From NCBI RefSeq assembly GCF_039541075.1, contig NZ_BAABFN010000001.1:930001-994000 (forward strand): a DNA stretch of 64,000 bases, written 5' to 3'. Origin of the DNA: Compostibacter hankyongensis. Lineage in GTDB: Bacteria; Bacteroidota; Bacteroidia; Chitinophagales; Chitinophagaceae. A model generated the notes under the pieces. The model ran no database searches, was not told where the DNA came from, and worked only from the letters and a program-made list of their open reading frames with translations. Shown here piece by piece: positions 56,701 to 64,000 of this stretch; position 1 is the stretch's first letter; each line of letters opens with the position of its first letter. The translations under genes and the position numbers were made by a program.

Positions 56701-59700
56701 TAAGGTGGAGCTGCTGCTAGGCAGCGCCGGCGACGGCTATGTGCTGCTGCGGCAGAAAAGCGGGCGGCAGCCAAAAGAGGATCAGCAGCTGGTTTCATTA
56801 CGCAATGAAATAAAGCGTATATCCGTTCCTGTTAATGAGTCGGACAGGGGAGGCATCCTCCTGAGCTACCTCATGGTAAAGCACAACCGCATCTATAGCG
56901 GAGATACGCTGATACGGGTGCCCTGGACAAACAAGCAGCTGCAGCTGAGCTGGTCTACCTTCCGCGATAAGACGCTGCCGGGGGAACAGGAGAAATGGCG
57001 GCTGAAGATCGCCGGCCCCGGCGGGCAGCAAGCCACCGCCGAGCTGCTGGCCGCCATGTACGATGCTTCCCTGGATGTTTTCCGGTCGCATAACTGGGCT
57101 ACGCCCGCTACCTTGTATCCGACGCTTGCGGAAGGCAATGCATGGCATACGGACAATAATTTCAATGCCGTCCGGTCCCGGGATTATTACCGTCCGGATA
57201 CGGCTGTACAGGATAGCTATGAAAAAACCTATGCGCAGCTGAACTGGTTCGGGTATCCGCATTCCCGTCGCATTGGAATTATGCTCCGGGGCCAGGCGGC
57301 AGGCGTGATGGCAAAGAGCGATGCAAGCCCGGCACCGGCACAGGAAGTGGTTGTCGTCGGCTACGGCGCCCAGGAGAAGAAAGCCATCACCGGTTCCGTT
57401 GCCATGCCGGCGCCTGCTCCGCCTCCTGCCATGCAGGTCCGGAAGAACCTGCAGGAAACGGCGTTCTTCTTTCCGCAGCTGCATGCCGACGCGGAAGGAA
57501 GTATATCGCTGGAATTTACCATGCCCGAAGCGCTGACCCGCTGGCGGCTGATGATGCTGGCCCATACGCCGGACCTGGCCTATGGCTATGCGGAAAAGGA
57601 AGTGATCACCCAGAAAAAGCTGATGGTGACCCCCAACCTTCCCCGCTTTTTGCGCAACGGGGATGAGATCAGCATCGCCGCCCGCATCGATAATCTTTCG
57701 GAAGCAACGCTGAGTGGCAAGGCCCGGCTGCAGCTGCTGGATGCGGAAACCCTGGAGCCGGTAGGCCGCCTGTTCGGACAGGACAGCGTACAGTCCTTTT
57801 CGGTAGAAGCCGGCCGGAGCAGCGCGGTGCGGTTTGCCCTGAAGATACCGGAGGATTTTCACAGCGCGCTCACCTGCCGTATTACGGCCGACGCCGGCAC
57901 CTACAGCGACGGGGAGGAGAATGTGCTGCCCGTGCTGAGCAACCGTATGCTGGTCACCGAGACCCTGCCGCTGAATATGCCGGAAGCCGGGACAAAACAT
58001 TTCCGCATGGATAAGCTGCTGCAGAGCGGCGCATCCTCCACGCTGCAATCCTATAGCCTTACTGCGGAATTTACCACCAATCCCGCCTGGTATGCCGTAC
58101 AGGCGCTTCCCTACCTGGCGGAGTACCCCCATTCCTGCGCTGAACAGCTTTTTAACCGCTATTATGCCGTTTCCGTCGGACGGCATATCGCGCAGACGCA
58201 ACCCAACATTGAAAAAGTATTTGACACCTGGCGCAAGGACACTTCCGCGCTCCGGAGCAACCTGCAGAAAAATGAAGACCTGAAATCCGTACTGCTGGAT
58301 GCCAGCCCCTGGGTGCGGGATGCCAAAAATGAAGCCGAGCGGAAACAGCAGCTGGCCGGATTCTTTGATACCGTCCGTCTGCAGGCCCAAAGCACACAGA
58401 CCCTGGAGCAGCTGCAGCAGCTGCAGACCCCCAACGGGGGCTTCAGCTGGTTCGGGGGTATGCAGGACGACCGTTACATCACCCAGTATATCCTGAGCGG
58501 CATCGGTCACCTGCAGCAGCTGGGCATACCCCAGCAGAGCAGCATCATCCGGGGAATAACCACCCGCGCGCTGCCTTATCTCGATCAGCGTATCCGTGAA
58601 GACTATCAACGGATACTGCAGGATAAGACGAAAAAGGACGACGATCACCTGAGCAATCTGGCCATCCAGTATCTCTATATGCGCAGCTTTTTCCCTTCGA
58701 TACCGGTGGGCGACAGCGCCCGGACCGCGTACAACTACTTCATGGCGCAGGCGCAACAGCACTGGACCCGGCAAAGCATATACATGCAGGGCATGATAGC
58801 GCTGGTGCTGCACCGCAGCGGATCGGAGAAAACGGCTACCGACATTATCCGCTCCCTGAAGGAAACGGCTACCTATTCCCCGGAGATGGGCATGTATTGG
58901 AAAAAGATGAAAGGCGGCTTTTACTGGTATGAAGCCCCCGTAGAAACACAAGCCCTCCTGATCGAAGCCTTTGCGGAGATAGCCCGCGACACCCGGACGG
59001 TAGACAGGCTGAAGACCTGGCTGCTGAAGCAGAAGCAGACCCGCAACTGGCCCTCCACCAAATCCACCGCCGATGCCTGCTATGCCTTGCTGCTGCAGGG
59101 GAGCAACTGGCCGGAGCAGCAGCCGGAGGTCCGGCTTGCCCTCGGTAAGGAGACCGTTGATTCCCGGAACGAAAAAACGGAAGCCGGTACGGGATATTTT
59201 CAGAAAAAATTCCCCGCAACCGCTGTCCGTCCGGAAATGGGGGATATTACCGTACAGCTGGAATCGGGTTCCGCCGCCGGCCCGGCCTGGGGCGCCGTTT
59301 ACTGGCAGTATTTCGAGAACCTGGACAAGATAACCGGGGCCGCCACCTCGCTGAGCATTCAAAAAGCGCTGTACCGGCAGGAAAATACCGCGAAGGGCCC
59401 GGTGCTGGTGCCGCTGAAGGACAATGAAGTGCTGCATGTGGGAGACCGGATCGTTTCCCGGATGGTGCTGCGCACGGACCGGGACCTGGAATATGTGCAC
59501 CTGAAAGATATGCGCGCTTCCTGTTTTGAGCCGCTGCAGGTGCTGAGCGGTTACCAGTGGAAAGAAGGCGCGGGTTATTACAGCGAAACCAAGGACGCCA
59601 GCATGAATTTCTTCTTTGATCATCTGCCCAAAGGAACCCATGTGCTGGAATATCCGATGGTGGTCGGCAGCGCAGGCGATTTTTCAAACGGCATCAGCAC

Positions 59701-59776
59701 AGTACAATGTATGTATGCGCCGGAGTTTGCCGCTCATGCCGGGGGGCAGCGGGTCCGCGTCGAAGAACGTAAATAA
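53753..59776 (+). CDS. Alpha-2-macroglobulin family protein with thioester motif and embedded plug-like motif
   Basis: A 2007-residue secreted or envelope protein of the bacterial alpha-2-macroglobulin family, thought to trap proteases. A signal peptide of about 22 residues ends M-L-A-Q. The first ~480 residues are a helical region with tetratricopeptide-like pattern. MG domains follow: Y597-R-P-G-Q-T-V-Y-F-K-G, and V682-E-E-Y-K-R-P-K-F. The A2M core follows with M-P-E-A-L-T-R-W-R-L. The thioester motif is C1462-A-E-Q in P-H-S-C-A-E-Q-L-F-N. Before the core, residues 1199-1217 read V-V-V-V-G-Y-G-A-Q-E-K-K-A-I-T-G-S-V-A, the typical end of a SusC-type leader, followed by a Pro/Ala-rich linker. 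No pbpC gene is adjacent. Long antisense frames in the gene are rejected. Confidence 0.92.
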   Translation: MKMLRRCLPLFLLLLISKKMLAQSFDYDAAWKRVTELEAKNLPRSAWDAVKLIYQHAKKDRQEGQQIKSLIHQLKYREQVEDSAQQQNFAALEAEIKAADAPARQILESMLAELYWDYLRQNRYKLYNRTTVQNNPGDDISTWDAAQLNRAIAVHYQASLVPAGQLQKTAIDTLPELIEKGEHTAALRPTLYDLLAQRALDYFRNDENGITRPADVFSLSDPAAFAPAREFAHTDFNTTDTAAPAYRALLLFGQLIAVHLDDSRPDALIDADIQRLQFAWEKSVSPDKDSLYEHALQQLIQQYPRNATASQAYYLLAQQYYSRAQQYHPLTDTLHRYDALKAKALAEEAVKTFPHSEGGISCAALLREIQRPQITLQSEKVNVPDKPFRTLVEYRNIKTAFFRVVKADADGPEAQTDSGYWNKILHQPVLKQWQVSLPDTRDYQEHAAEIKVEGLPPGSYLLLAADEAGFSRETATLALSVSDLSYTGDNKGNYWVLHRETGKPLKDVQVKAWVSRYDNKARKNIKSLQGKYVTDANGHFRVTRKEKDYAGIMLELTLGKDHLSSDNYQYIPYNVSGNTPEKKRKPRLFLFTDRSIYRPGQTVYFKGLVTQQPAPGGSWHTVENYKGSIYLYDANHQVVDSLPVTTNAYGSYAGQFKLPEGSLNGNFSLQDDSLGGTQYFSVEEYKRPKFYVELQPPSSAYRLNDSVRVQGKAVSYAGASVMNGTVKYRVVRRARIIPLGFRSYLPIRPLPQQEIAQGEATTDAEGNFSVPFVMRPDENVPREQQPVFHYLVYADVTDISGETRSGTADLAAGYQSLVLELDIPEKLSSDSLQRIRIHSMSVSDTFRPAEVQLSVKQLEAPDRELRNRYWQQPDQFVISESEYHRDFPYDVYRDEDDPARWVVLKEVLSKRDSSHADGHFLDRAAGQQLPSGWYAVTATAEDKDGNTVKAIRYVQVYGSKDRKPSGPAVFWHTLSSGEAAPGDKVELLLGSAGDGYVLLRQKSGRQPKEDQQLVSLRNEIKRISVPVNESDRGGILLSYLMVKHNRIYSGDTLIRVPWTNKQLQLSWSTFRDKTLPGEQEKWRLKIAGPGGQQATAELLAAMYDASLDVFRSHNWATPATLYPTLAEGNAWHTDNNFNAVRSRDYYRPDTAVQDSYEKTYAQLNWFGYPHSRRIGIMLRGQAAGVMAKSDASPAPAQEVVVVGYGAQEKKAITGSVAMPAPAPPPAMQVRKNLQETAFFFPQLHADAEGSISLEFTMPEALTRWRLMMLAHTPDLAYGYAEKEVITQKKLMVTPNLPRFLRNGDEISIAARIDNLSEATLSGKARLQLLDAETLEPVGRLFGQDSVQSFSVEAGRSSAVRFALKIPEDFHSALTCRITADAGTYSDGEENVLPVLSNRMLVTETLPLNMPEAGTKHFRMDKLLQSGASSTLQSYSLTAEFTTNPAWYAVQALPYLAEYPHSCAEQLFNRYYAVSVGRHIAQTQPNIEKVFDTWRKDTSALRSNLQKNEDLKSVLLDASPWVRDAKNEAERKQQLAGFFDTVRLQAQSTQTLEQLQQLQTPNGGFSWFGGMQDDRYITQYILSGIGHLQQLGIPQQSSIIRGITTRALPYLDQRIREDYQRILQDKTKKDDDHLSNLAIQYLYMRSFFPSIPVGDSARTAYNYFMAQAQQHWTRQSIYMQGMIALVLHRSGSEKTATDIIRSLKETATYSPEMGMYWKKMKGGFYWYEAPVETQALLIEAFAEIARDTRTVDRLKTWLLKQKQTRNWPSTKSTADACYALLLQGSNWPEQQPEVRLALGKETVDSRNEKTEAGTGYFQKKFPATAVRPEMGDITVQLESGSAAGPAWGAVYWQYFENLDKITGAATSLSIQKALYRQENTAKGPVLVPLKDNEVLHVGDRIVSRMVLRTDRDLEYVHLKDMRASCFEPLQVLSGYQWKEGAGYYSETKDASMNFFFDHLPKGTHVLEYPMVVGSAGDFSNGISTVQCMYAPEFAAHAGGQRVRVEERK

Positions 59777-59787
59777 AATATTTTTCT

Positions 59788-59858
59788 TATATTTGCGCCG
59801 TCGGGATGACCGGGTTGTCTGCAGGACAGATCCGCCCGTTCGCCGGTCATCCTTTTTT
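59788..59858 (+). ncRNA. Candidate small RNA: promoter element followed by hairpin terminator
   Basis: TATATTTG at 59788-59795 is a -7 match. Nine bases on, GGATGACCGG (59804-59813) pairs perfectly with CCGGTCATCC (59843-59852), enclosing a 29-base loop that can itself fold (TGTC-tgcag-GACA). Six T residues follow at 59853-59858. The predicted transcript is about 57 bases. It may instead be only the terminator of the alpha-2-macroglobulin gene, or an attenuator for the gene at 60048. Confidence 0.5.
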
Positions 59859-59879
59859 GCTCCGGAAAAAAACCGGAGC
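59859..59879. other. Perfect hairpin GCTCCGG-A7-CCGGAGC
   Basis: GCTCCGG (59859-59865), seven A residues, CCGGAGC (59873-59879). On the minus strand its loop becomes T7. The following bases (CATTTTTGG) are T-rich, so it could be a second terminator after the one at 59804-59858. The rest of the spacer to 60047 shows nothing clear. Confidence 0.5.
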
Positions 59880-60047
59880 CCATTTTTGGAACCATTTTTG
59901 CAGAGAAGCGGCGGAACGGCACCGGAATGGCTTTCCATTAAAAATACATAATCTTTAACCTTTTGATAATTAATGGTTTCCGGTTTTGAGAAAAGGGGAC
60001 TGTAGTATAATTTCCCCGTCCTAACCAGACCGTCAATATCTTGGGAG

Positions 60048-60596
60048 ATGAAATTTTTTGCAATTGTATGCGGGATAGCGGTTTTATTGCTCGGCGGGCA
60101 GGGGGTTACCCATGCCCAGCAGCAGCGCTTTACCCCCAAATCGTATATCCGGGAGCATGCCCCCATTGCACAGTCGCTGATGGAAAAGAGCGGTATCCCG
60201 GCCAGCGTGATCCTGGGGATTGCCATGCTCGAGTCCGCCAACGGCAACAGCCGGAATGCCCACCTGCTCAATAACCATTTTGGCATCGTAGGCCCCAATC
60301 ATCTGGATGAAAAAAATACCACCTATCGTTCCAGATACAAAGGATATACCAGCGACGAAGCTTCTTATCAGGATTTCTGCAAGAAGATCCAGAAAAAGAA
60401 CATTTACCGGCAGCTGAAAGGTAAATCTGACTATCTTTCCTGGATCAAAGGGCTGTACAGCTTCGGTTATGCGGAGGCAGGCGTTGTCTGGATGCAACGC
60501 GTGCTGCGGACCATACGGACTTACGACCTGGACCAGTTCGACCAGGCTGCTGATGAGGACGAGGACGGAATGCCCGGAGATGTGACGGCAAAATAG
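60048..60596 (+). CDS. Glucosaminidase-domain protein (GH73, peptidoglycan hydrolase)
   Basis: A 182-residue secreted N-acetylglucosaminidase-type enzyme. Signal peptide about 23 residues, ending T-H-A-Q. The GH73 domain shows F-T-P-K-S-Y-I-R-E-H-A-P-I-A, then G-I-A-M-L-E-S-A-N-G-N-S with E62 as the probable catalytic residue, then N-N-H-F-G-I, and Y-R-S-R-Y-K-G-Y-T-S-D-E-A-S-Y-Q-D. The C-terminal part ends in an acidic stretch (A-A-D-E-D-E-D-G). It would cut glycan strands in the periplasm or in cell separation. The gene is 25 bases before the first SGNH hydrolase, so the two may share a transcript. Confidence 0.9.
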   Translation: MKFFAIVCGIAVLLLGGQGVTHAQQQRFTPKSYIREHAPIAQSLMEKSGIPASVILGIAMLESANGNSRNAHLLNNHFGIVGPNHLDEKNTTYRSRYKGYTSDEASYQDFCKKIQKKNIYRQLKGKSDYLSWIKGLYSFGYAEAGVVWMQRVLRTIRTYDLDQFDQAADEDEDGMPGDVTAK

Positions 60597-60621
60597 TTCG
60601 GATCCGATTTTAACCTATAGT

Positions 60622-62022
60622 ATGTCTTCTGCAGATAACAGGTCTTCTGTTCCTTTTCTTCTTGTTTTTTTTACCCTCATCATTCTCGTTGCGCTGACCT
60701 ATATACCTACCGGCTTTTCGCTGTGGGGCTGGTCTTTCAACAAGGTAGACCTGCTGTCCGAAGTGCGCAGAAAGCCGCCGTCTGCGGCTCCCCGCGCGGC
60801 GGCTCCGGTGACCCGGATGGTGGATTCCCTGAAGAAAAAGGCTGCTTCCGAAGTGGTGGCGGACAAGACGCACATCAAGCGCGACTTCATGACCTATACC
60901 GGCATTATCCAGTATGGGGATACCGGCAGCGAAGCATCCGGTATGGTGCATTTTTACCAGGCCCTGCACGATCTGAAAACCGGGAAACGGAAAAAGGTAA
61001 GGATCGCCTACTTCGGCGACTCCATGATCGAGGGGGACCTGATCACCGGTACGGTGCGACGGCTTTTGCAGAATTATTTCGGGGGCAACGGCGTTGGCTT
61101 TGTGCCCGTCACCAGTATCGTGGCCGGGTTCCGGAATACGGTGGTGCACACCTTTTCCAAGGACTGGGAAGAATACAACTTTAAGGATAAGGAAGCTGGG
61201 GGGCGGGACCTCGGTCTCTCCGGTCATGCCTTCTACCCGGAAGCCGGCAGCTGGGTCCGGCTGGCCCCCGTGCACCGGCCTCATCTGGACGAGCTGCACG
61301 AGATCACCTTGTTTTACGGTCCTGCTGAGGAGCATCCCTGCCGGGTATCTACGGGGGGAGCCACCTTCGAGCTGGACGGCAGCCACCGGGTAAATGAGCT
61401 GGAGCTGAAGGCAGATTCGGCCGCCACGGCGGTCCGCTTTCAGTTTGATCCCACGGGACCGGTGGATATTTACGGTTTTTCCCTGGAGAGCGACAGCGGC
61501 ATTTTCCTGGATAACTATGCCTTCCGGGGGATCAGCGGGGTGGAGCTTCCCCGCATACCGGAACAGGTGACGCAGGGCATGCAGTCCGTTCACCCTTATG
61601 ACCTCATTGTCCTGCATTATGGTCCCAACGTGCTTTTTAACCCCCGTATCACAAAGTTCGGCTGGTACGAGCGGCCGATGAAAAAGACCATGGCCTACCT
61701 GCGCAGCAATTTCCCGAATACCAGCATCCTGCTGGTGGGAACGGCAGACAAGGCGGCCCGCGTGCAGGGAGAATACCAGACACAGCCGGGCGTGCTCACC
61801 CTGCTGGACCTGCAGCATCGCCTGGCCGAGGAATACGGCTGTGCCTTCTGGAACCTGTTCAGCGCCATGGGCGGGGCGGGCAGCATGGTGCAATGGGTGG
61901 AGGGTGATACCGTGTATGCCAACAAAGATTACACCCACCTGAACTTCCGCGGGGCGGAGCGCGTAGGAGCGCTTTTGTATAACAGTATGATCAAGGATTT
62001 TGAAAGTGAACGCTATAAATAA
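60622..62022 (+). CDS. SGNH/GDSL hydrolase-like membrane-anchored protein
   Basis: A 466-residue protein with a single N-terminal membrane helix (about residues 10-30) and a periplasmic SGNH fold. Block I is A-Y-F-G-D-S-M-I-E-G-D with nucleophile S134; the catalytic D436-x-x-H439 lies in D-Y-T-H-L-N-F near the end. Between them is a beta-rich insert of about 170 residues, presumably carbohydrate-binding. Such proteins pair with an MBOAT acyltransferase to move acetyl groups onto polysaccharides, like AlgJ/AlgX. The next gene is a second SGNH protein, overlapping by 17 bases, then an MBOAT gene. Substrate unknown. Confidence 0.85.
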   Translation: MSSADNRSSVPFLLVFFTLIILVALTYIPTGFSLWGWSFNKVDLLSEVRRKPPSAAPRAAAPVTRMVDSLKKKAASEVVADKTHIKRDFMTYTGIIQYGDTGSEASGMVHFYQALHDLKTGKRKKVRIAYFGDSMIEGDLITGTVRRLLQNYFGGNGVGFVPVTSIVAGFRNTVVHTFSKDWEEYNFKDKEAGGRDLGLSGHAFYPEAGSWVRLAPVHRPHLDELHEITLFYGPAEEHPCRVSTGGATFELDGSHRVNELELKADSAATAVRFQFDPTGPVDIYGFSLESDSGIFLDNYAFRGISGVELPRIPEQVTQGMQSVHPYDLIVLHYGPNVLFNPRITKFGWYERPMKKTMAYLRSNFPNTSILLVGTADKAARVQGEYQTQPGVLTLLDLQHRLAEEYGCAFWNLFSAMGGAGSMVQWVEGDTVYANKDYTHLNFRGAERVGALLYNSMIKDFESERYK

Positions 62023-63319
62023 CAGGTTGCGTCATGTGCAGTGGCTGCTATGGCTGGGGATTTGTTGGGCGGGGAAAGCACAGGCGCAGACCCCTTCGGT
62101 GGATCAGCACCAAAACTATATCCATAACGACACGGCGCTGTATGATTTCTTCGGGAAGCTGCAAAAGACCGACAGCAATGTGGTAAGGATCCTGCATATC
62201 GGGGACTCCCACCTGCAGGCCGGCTTTTTCCCCGGCGAAGCCCGGAAAGCACTGCAGCAGACCTTTGGAAACGCCGGACGGGGTTTTGTATTCCCCTACC
62301 ACCTGATGAAGACAAACGGTCCCGATGGCTATCGCTGGCACAATACCGGCTACTGGAGAGATGTGAACCTGCTGGGCACCGGCGTCCGCGCCGGGAGCAT
62401 CGCCGAGGATATACCGGTAGGGCTGGGAGGGTATACCCTGTACAGCCAGTCGTCCGCCGCCGCTTTGGAATTTACCTTTACCGGTGCGGCTGCTGCCGGG
62501 GAAACCATCCGCTCAGCCGTGCTGCTCACGGGCGGAGCCGCCGCCGATACCCTCGATATTCCTTACCGTCATGTGACGCTGCCCCGGGGCGTGGCCGCCC
62601 TGCAACCGATACAGACGGACAGCCTGGCGGATTTCCGGTACGACAGCGTTTCTTTCTCCACCCCTTCGCGTTCGTTCGAGATCAGCTGGAAGGGAAAGGG
62701 TGCGGCGAAGACACCGCTGGAATTTTACGGCGCGGTCCTGTACAGCGGAGAACCCGGGATACTCTACAATGCCACGGGCGTCAACAGCGCCCGTTTCAAG
62801 GAATACAACGAAAGCTGGCTCTTTTTCCGTCAGCTTTCCTATGCGAAGGCGGACCTGATCATCATATCCCTGGGTACCAACGAAGGAATGGGAAGGGTGG
62901 ACCTGACGGAGCTGAAAGAGGACATAGACCGGCTGGTCACCCGCATACATACCGCAGCCCCCGGATCCGCCCTGCTGTTTACCCTGCCGGGCGACGTGAT
63001 GCTGAGGCGTTACCGGACCGTCACGCGGAAGACCTCCAAGGGGCCCCGCCGGTACCGCAGCAGCGTGCTGGTACACGATCCTTATATAGCCGCGGTACGG
63101 GATGCGATGACTGCCTACTGCCGGGAACACGGGCTGGCCTACTGGGATATGTACCGGGTGATGGGCGGTGCGGGCAGCTTTTCCCGCTGGCGCAGCCGCG
63201 GGCTGGCCGCCTCCGACGGCGTGCATTATACGGTAAAAGGATATGAGATGCAGGGTGGGCTGATGGCCGCCGCCATCAAAAAGGCCTATGGGCATTTCCT
63301 GCTCCGGCAGGGAAAATGA
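62006..63319 (+). CDS. SGNH/GDSL hydrolase-like secreted protein
   Basis: A 437-residue secreted SGNH protein. Start GTG 62006 gives a signal peptide (about 24 residues, ending A-Q-A-Q); it lies within the 3' end of the previous gene, and TTG 62000 is an alternative. Block I is I-G-D-S-H-L-Q-A-G with S68. Block III-like N-E-G follows in I-S-L-G-T-N-E-G-M-G. Block V is D404-G-V-H407-Y-T-V-K-G-Y. A beta insert (about 120-220) separates blocks I and III as in the neighbour. With that neighbour and the MBOAT gene it fits a polysaccharide O-acetylation system. Confidence 0.85.
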   Translation: MNAINNRLRHVQWLLWLGICWAGKAQAQTPSVDQHQNYIHNDTALYDFFGKLQKTDSNVVRILHIGDSHLQAGFFPGEARKALQQTFGNAGRGFVFPYHLMKTNGPDGYRWHNTGYWRDVNLLGTGVRAGSIAEDIPVGLGGYTLYSQSSAAALEFTFTGAAAAGETIRSAVLLTGGAAADTLDIPYRHVTLPRGVAALQPIQTDSLADFRYDSVSFSTPSRSFEISWKGKGAAKTPLEFYGAVLYSGEPGILYNATGVNSARFKEYNESWLFFRQLSYAKADLIIISLGTNEGMGRVDLTELKEDIDRLVTRIHTAAPGSALLFTLPGDVMLRRYRTVTRKTSKGPRRYRSSVLVHDPYIAAVRDAMTAYCREHGLAYWDMYRVMGGAGSFSRWRSRGLAASDGVHYTVKGYEMQGGLMAAAIKKAYGHFLLRQGK

Positions 63320-63352
63320 TCCGGATCCGCCTGTCTTACGGACAGATGCTGA

Positions 63353-63371
63353 AATAAACAGCGTGTTTATT
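63353..63371. other. Short perfect hairpin before the MBOAT gene
   Basis: AATAAACA (63353-63360), loop GCG, TGTTTATT (63364-63371). It lies in the 98-base spacer between the second SGNH gene and the MBOAT gene. Function unknown; it has no T-run. Confidence 0.5.
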
Positions 63372-63417
63372 AAATTGCACGTTTTTATCCTTTACGCCGG
63401 GAAGCCCTGACTGTTAT

Positions 63418-64000
63418 ATGAATATCGATCTGCATAAGCTGACCGCAGCCCTGTTGTACAATCCGCAGGACCCGATCCTGTTCAACAGCGGGTTCTTTCT
63501 GTATTTTTTTGCCGCATTGCTGCTTTGCTACCAGTTCGTACACCGTTCTCCACGCGGTCGCGTCTGGTTGTTTACGCTTTTTTCCCTCTACTTTTTTTAT
63601 AAGGCCTGCGGCTATTATGTGGGGCTGGTCATCCTCGCCGCTATTGTGGACTTTAACCTCTCCCGATGGATCTATTATTCGGAAAGCCGGGCGAAAAGAA
63701 ATGCCTTGCTGACCTTCAGCATCGTGGTGAACCTGGGCCTGCTGTTCTATTTTAAATACACCGATTTTTTTATCGGCATATTGAATGACCTGGAGCTGGG
63801 TCATTTCCGGCCCCTGAAGCTGCTCCTGCCGATTGGCATATCCTTTTATACCTTTGAGAACCTCAGCTATACCATTGATGTCTACCGAAGGCATTTCAAA
63901 CCGGTAGACCGTTTTATGGATTACCTGTTTTTCCTTTCTTTTTTTCCGAAGCTGATGATGGGGCCGATCGTACGGGCGGCCGATTTTATCCCGCAGATCG
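63418..64000 (+). CDS. MBOAT-family O-acyltransferase, N-terminal part (3' end outside window)
   Basis: The first 194 codons of a membrane-bound O-acyltransferase of the AlgI/DltB type. The protein starts M-N-I-D-L-H-K-L and has a Y-F-F-A-A-L-L-L-C-Y-Q-F-V hydrophobic helix at about residues 28-40. Several membrane helices follow. Family motifs at the end are L-L-P-I-G-I-S-F-Y-T-F-E-N-L-S-Y-T-I-D-V-Y-R (about 138-159) and F-F-P-K-L-M-M-G-P-I-V-R-A. The catalytic His lies beyond the window. With the two SGNH genes upstream it forms a likely surface-polysaccharide O-acetylation module. Confidence 0.92.
   Translation, partial: MNIDLHKLTAALLYNPQDPILFNSGFFLYFFAALLLCYQFVHRSPRGRVWLFTLFSLYFFYKACGYYVGLVILAAIVDFNLSRWIYYSESRAKRNALLTFSIVVNLGLLFYFKYTDFFIGILNDLELGHFRPLKLLLPIGISFYTFENLSYTIDVYRRHFKPVDRFMDYLFFLSFFPKLMMGPIVRAADFIPQI

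Noticed and set aside
56798..59641. A 947-codon minus-strand frame inside the alpha-2-macroglobulin gene
   Set aside because: Its composition follows from codon bias of the opposite gene; it has no family motifs, and the + strand gene has signal peptide, MG motifs and CAEQ.

Overview
The window looks like chromosomal DNA of a Bacteroidota bacterium, most likely a moderately GC-rich member of the Chitinophagales/Chitinophagaceae (the family is inference). Evidence: many genes sit behind the Bacteroidota promoter signature (TTG/TTTG, about 19-20 bp, TAnnTTTG) and lack Shine-Dalgarno sites. Lineage-typical proteins are present (DUF4254 plus GT9, DUF4293, the AsmA-like giant protein, a CAEQ-type alpha-2-macroglobulin, a type I sulfatase, GH29, ECF sigma). 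Intergenic heptamer repeats (GGTGAAA/GGTAAAA) and CCCCCT..AGGGGG palindromes of the kind common in this phylum also occur. No phage, insertion sequence or CRISPR array was seen.

Layout. 1-5.6 kb: end of rpoC with a strong terminator, an OmpH/Skp-like chaperone, an APC permease, then DUF4254 and a GT9 glycosyltransferase. 5.7-15.6 kb: a segment bounded by two tRNA-Gln genes (anticodons TTG and CTG), each followed by the same cassette of consecutive hairpins. Between them lie an ArsR/SRPBCC pair, a DUF72 protein, a TolC/permease/adaptor efflux operon that has no ATPase gene, a DUF1080 protein, transaldolase and a DUF4142 lipoprotein. 15.7-21 kb: a Phd/PIN toxin-antitoxin pair abutting proBA, then a Fur-family regulator with a Zn/Cd-type P-ATPase. 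21-25 kb: lipoproteins and an alpha-L-fucosidase. 24.5-28.7 kb: surface sugar genes (rfbC, rfbB, a DegT-type aminotransferase, kdtA). 28.6-39.4 kb: mostly housekeeping (tdk, TrmH-like methyltransferase, a UbiA-type prenyltransferase, ruvX, def, thiolase, ECF sigma) plus a GtrA protein, an AsmA-like protein and two uncharacterised proteins. 39.4-54 kb: uvrA, a beta-propeller glycosidase with a sulfatase, maeB, an uncharacterised protein with kinase-like motifs, an M1 peptidase, mlaE-mlaF and sucD. 54-64 kb: a 2007-residue alpha-2-macroglobulin, a GH73 glucosaminidase, two SGNH hydrolases and the start of an MBOAT acyltransferase, which together look like a cell-surface O-acetylation locus.

Main points of interest: (1) the hairpin cassettes behind both tRNA-Gln genes, whose stems differ in sequence but stay perfectly paired; (2) the 343-residue protein after maeB, which shows the ordered motifs of a protein-kinase/APH fold; (3) a SusC-plug-like motif inside the alpha-2-macroglobulin; (4) two places where a TAnnTTTG promoter element runs straight into a hairpin plus T-run, suggesting very short RNAs or attenuators; (5) a dispersed intergenic repeat present as two full inverted copies and one heptad-expanded copy. 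Many start codons were moved inward from the longest reading frame, and the reasons are given entry by entry.
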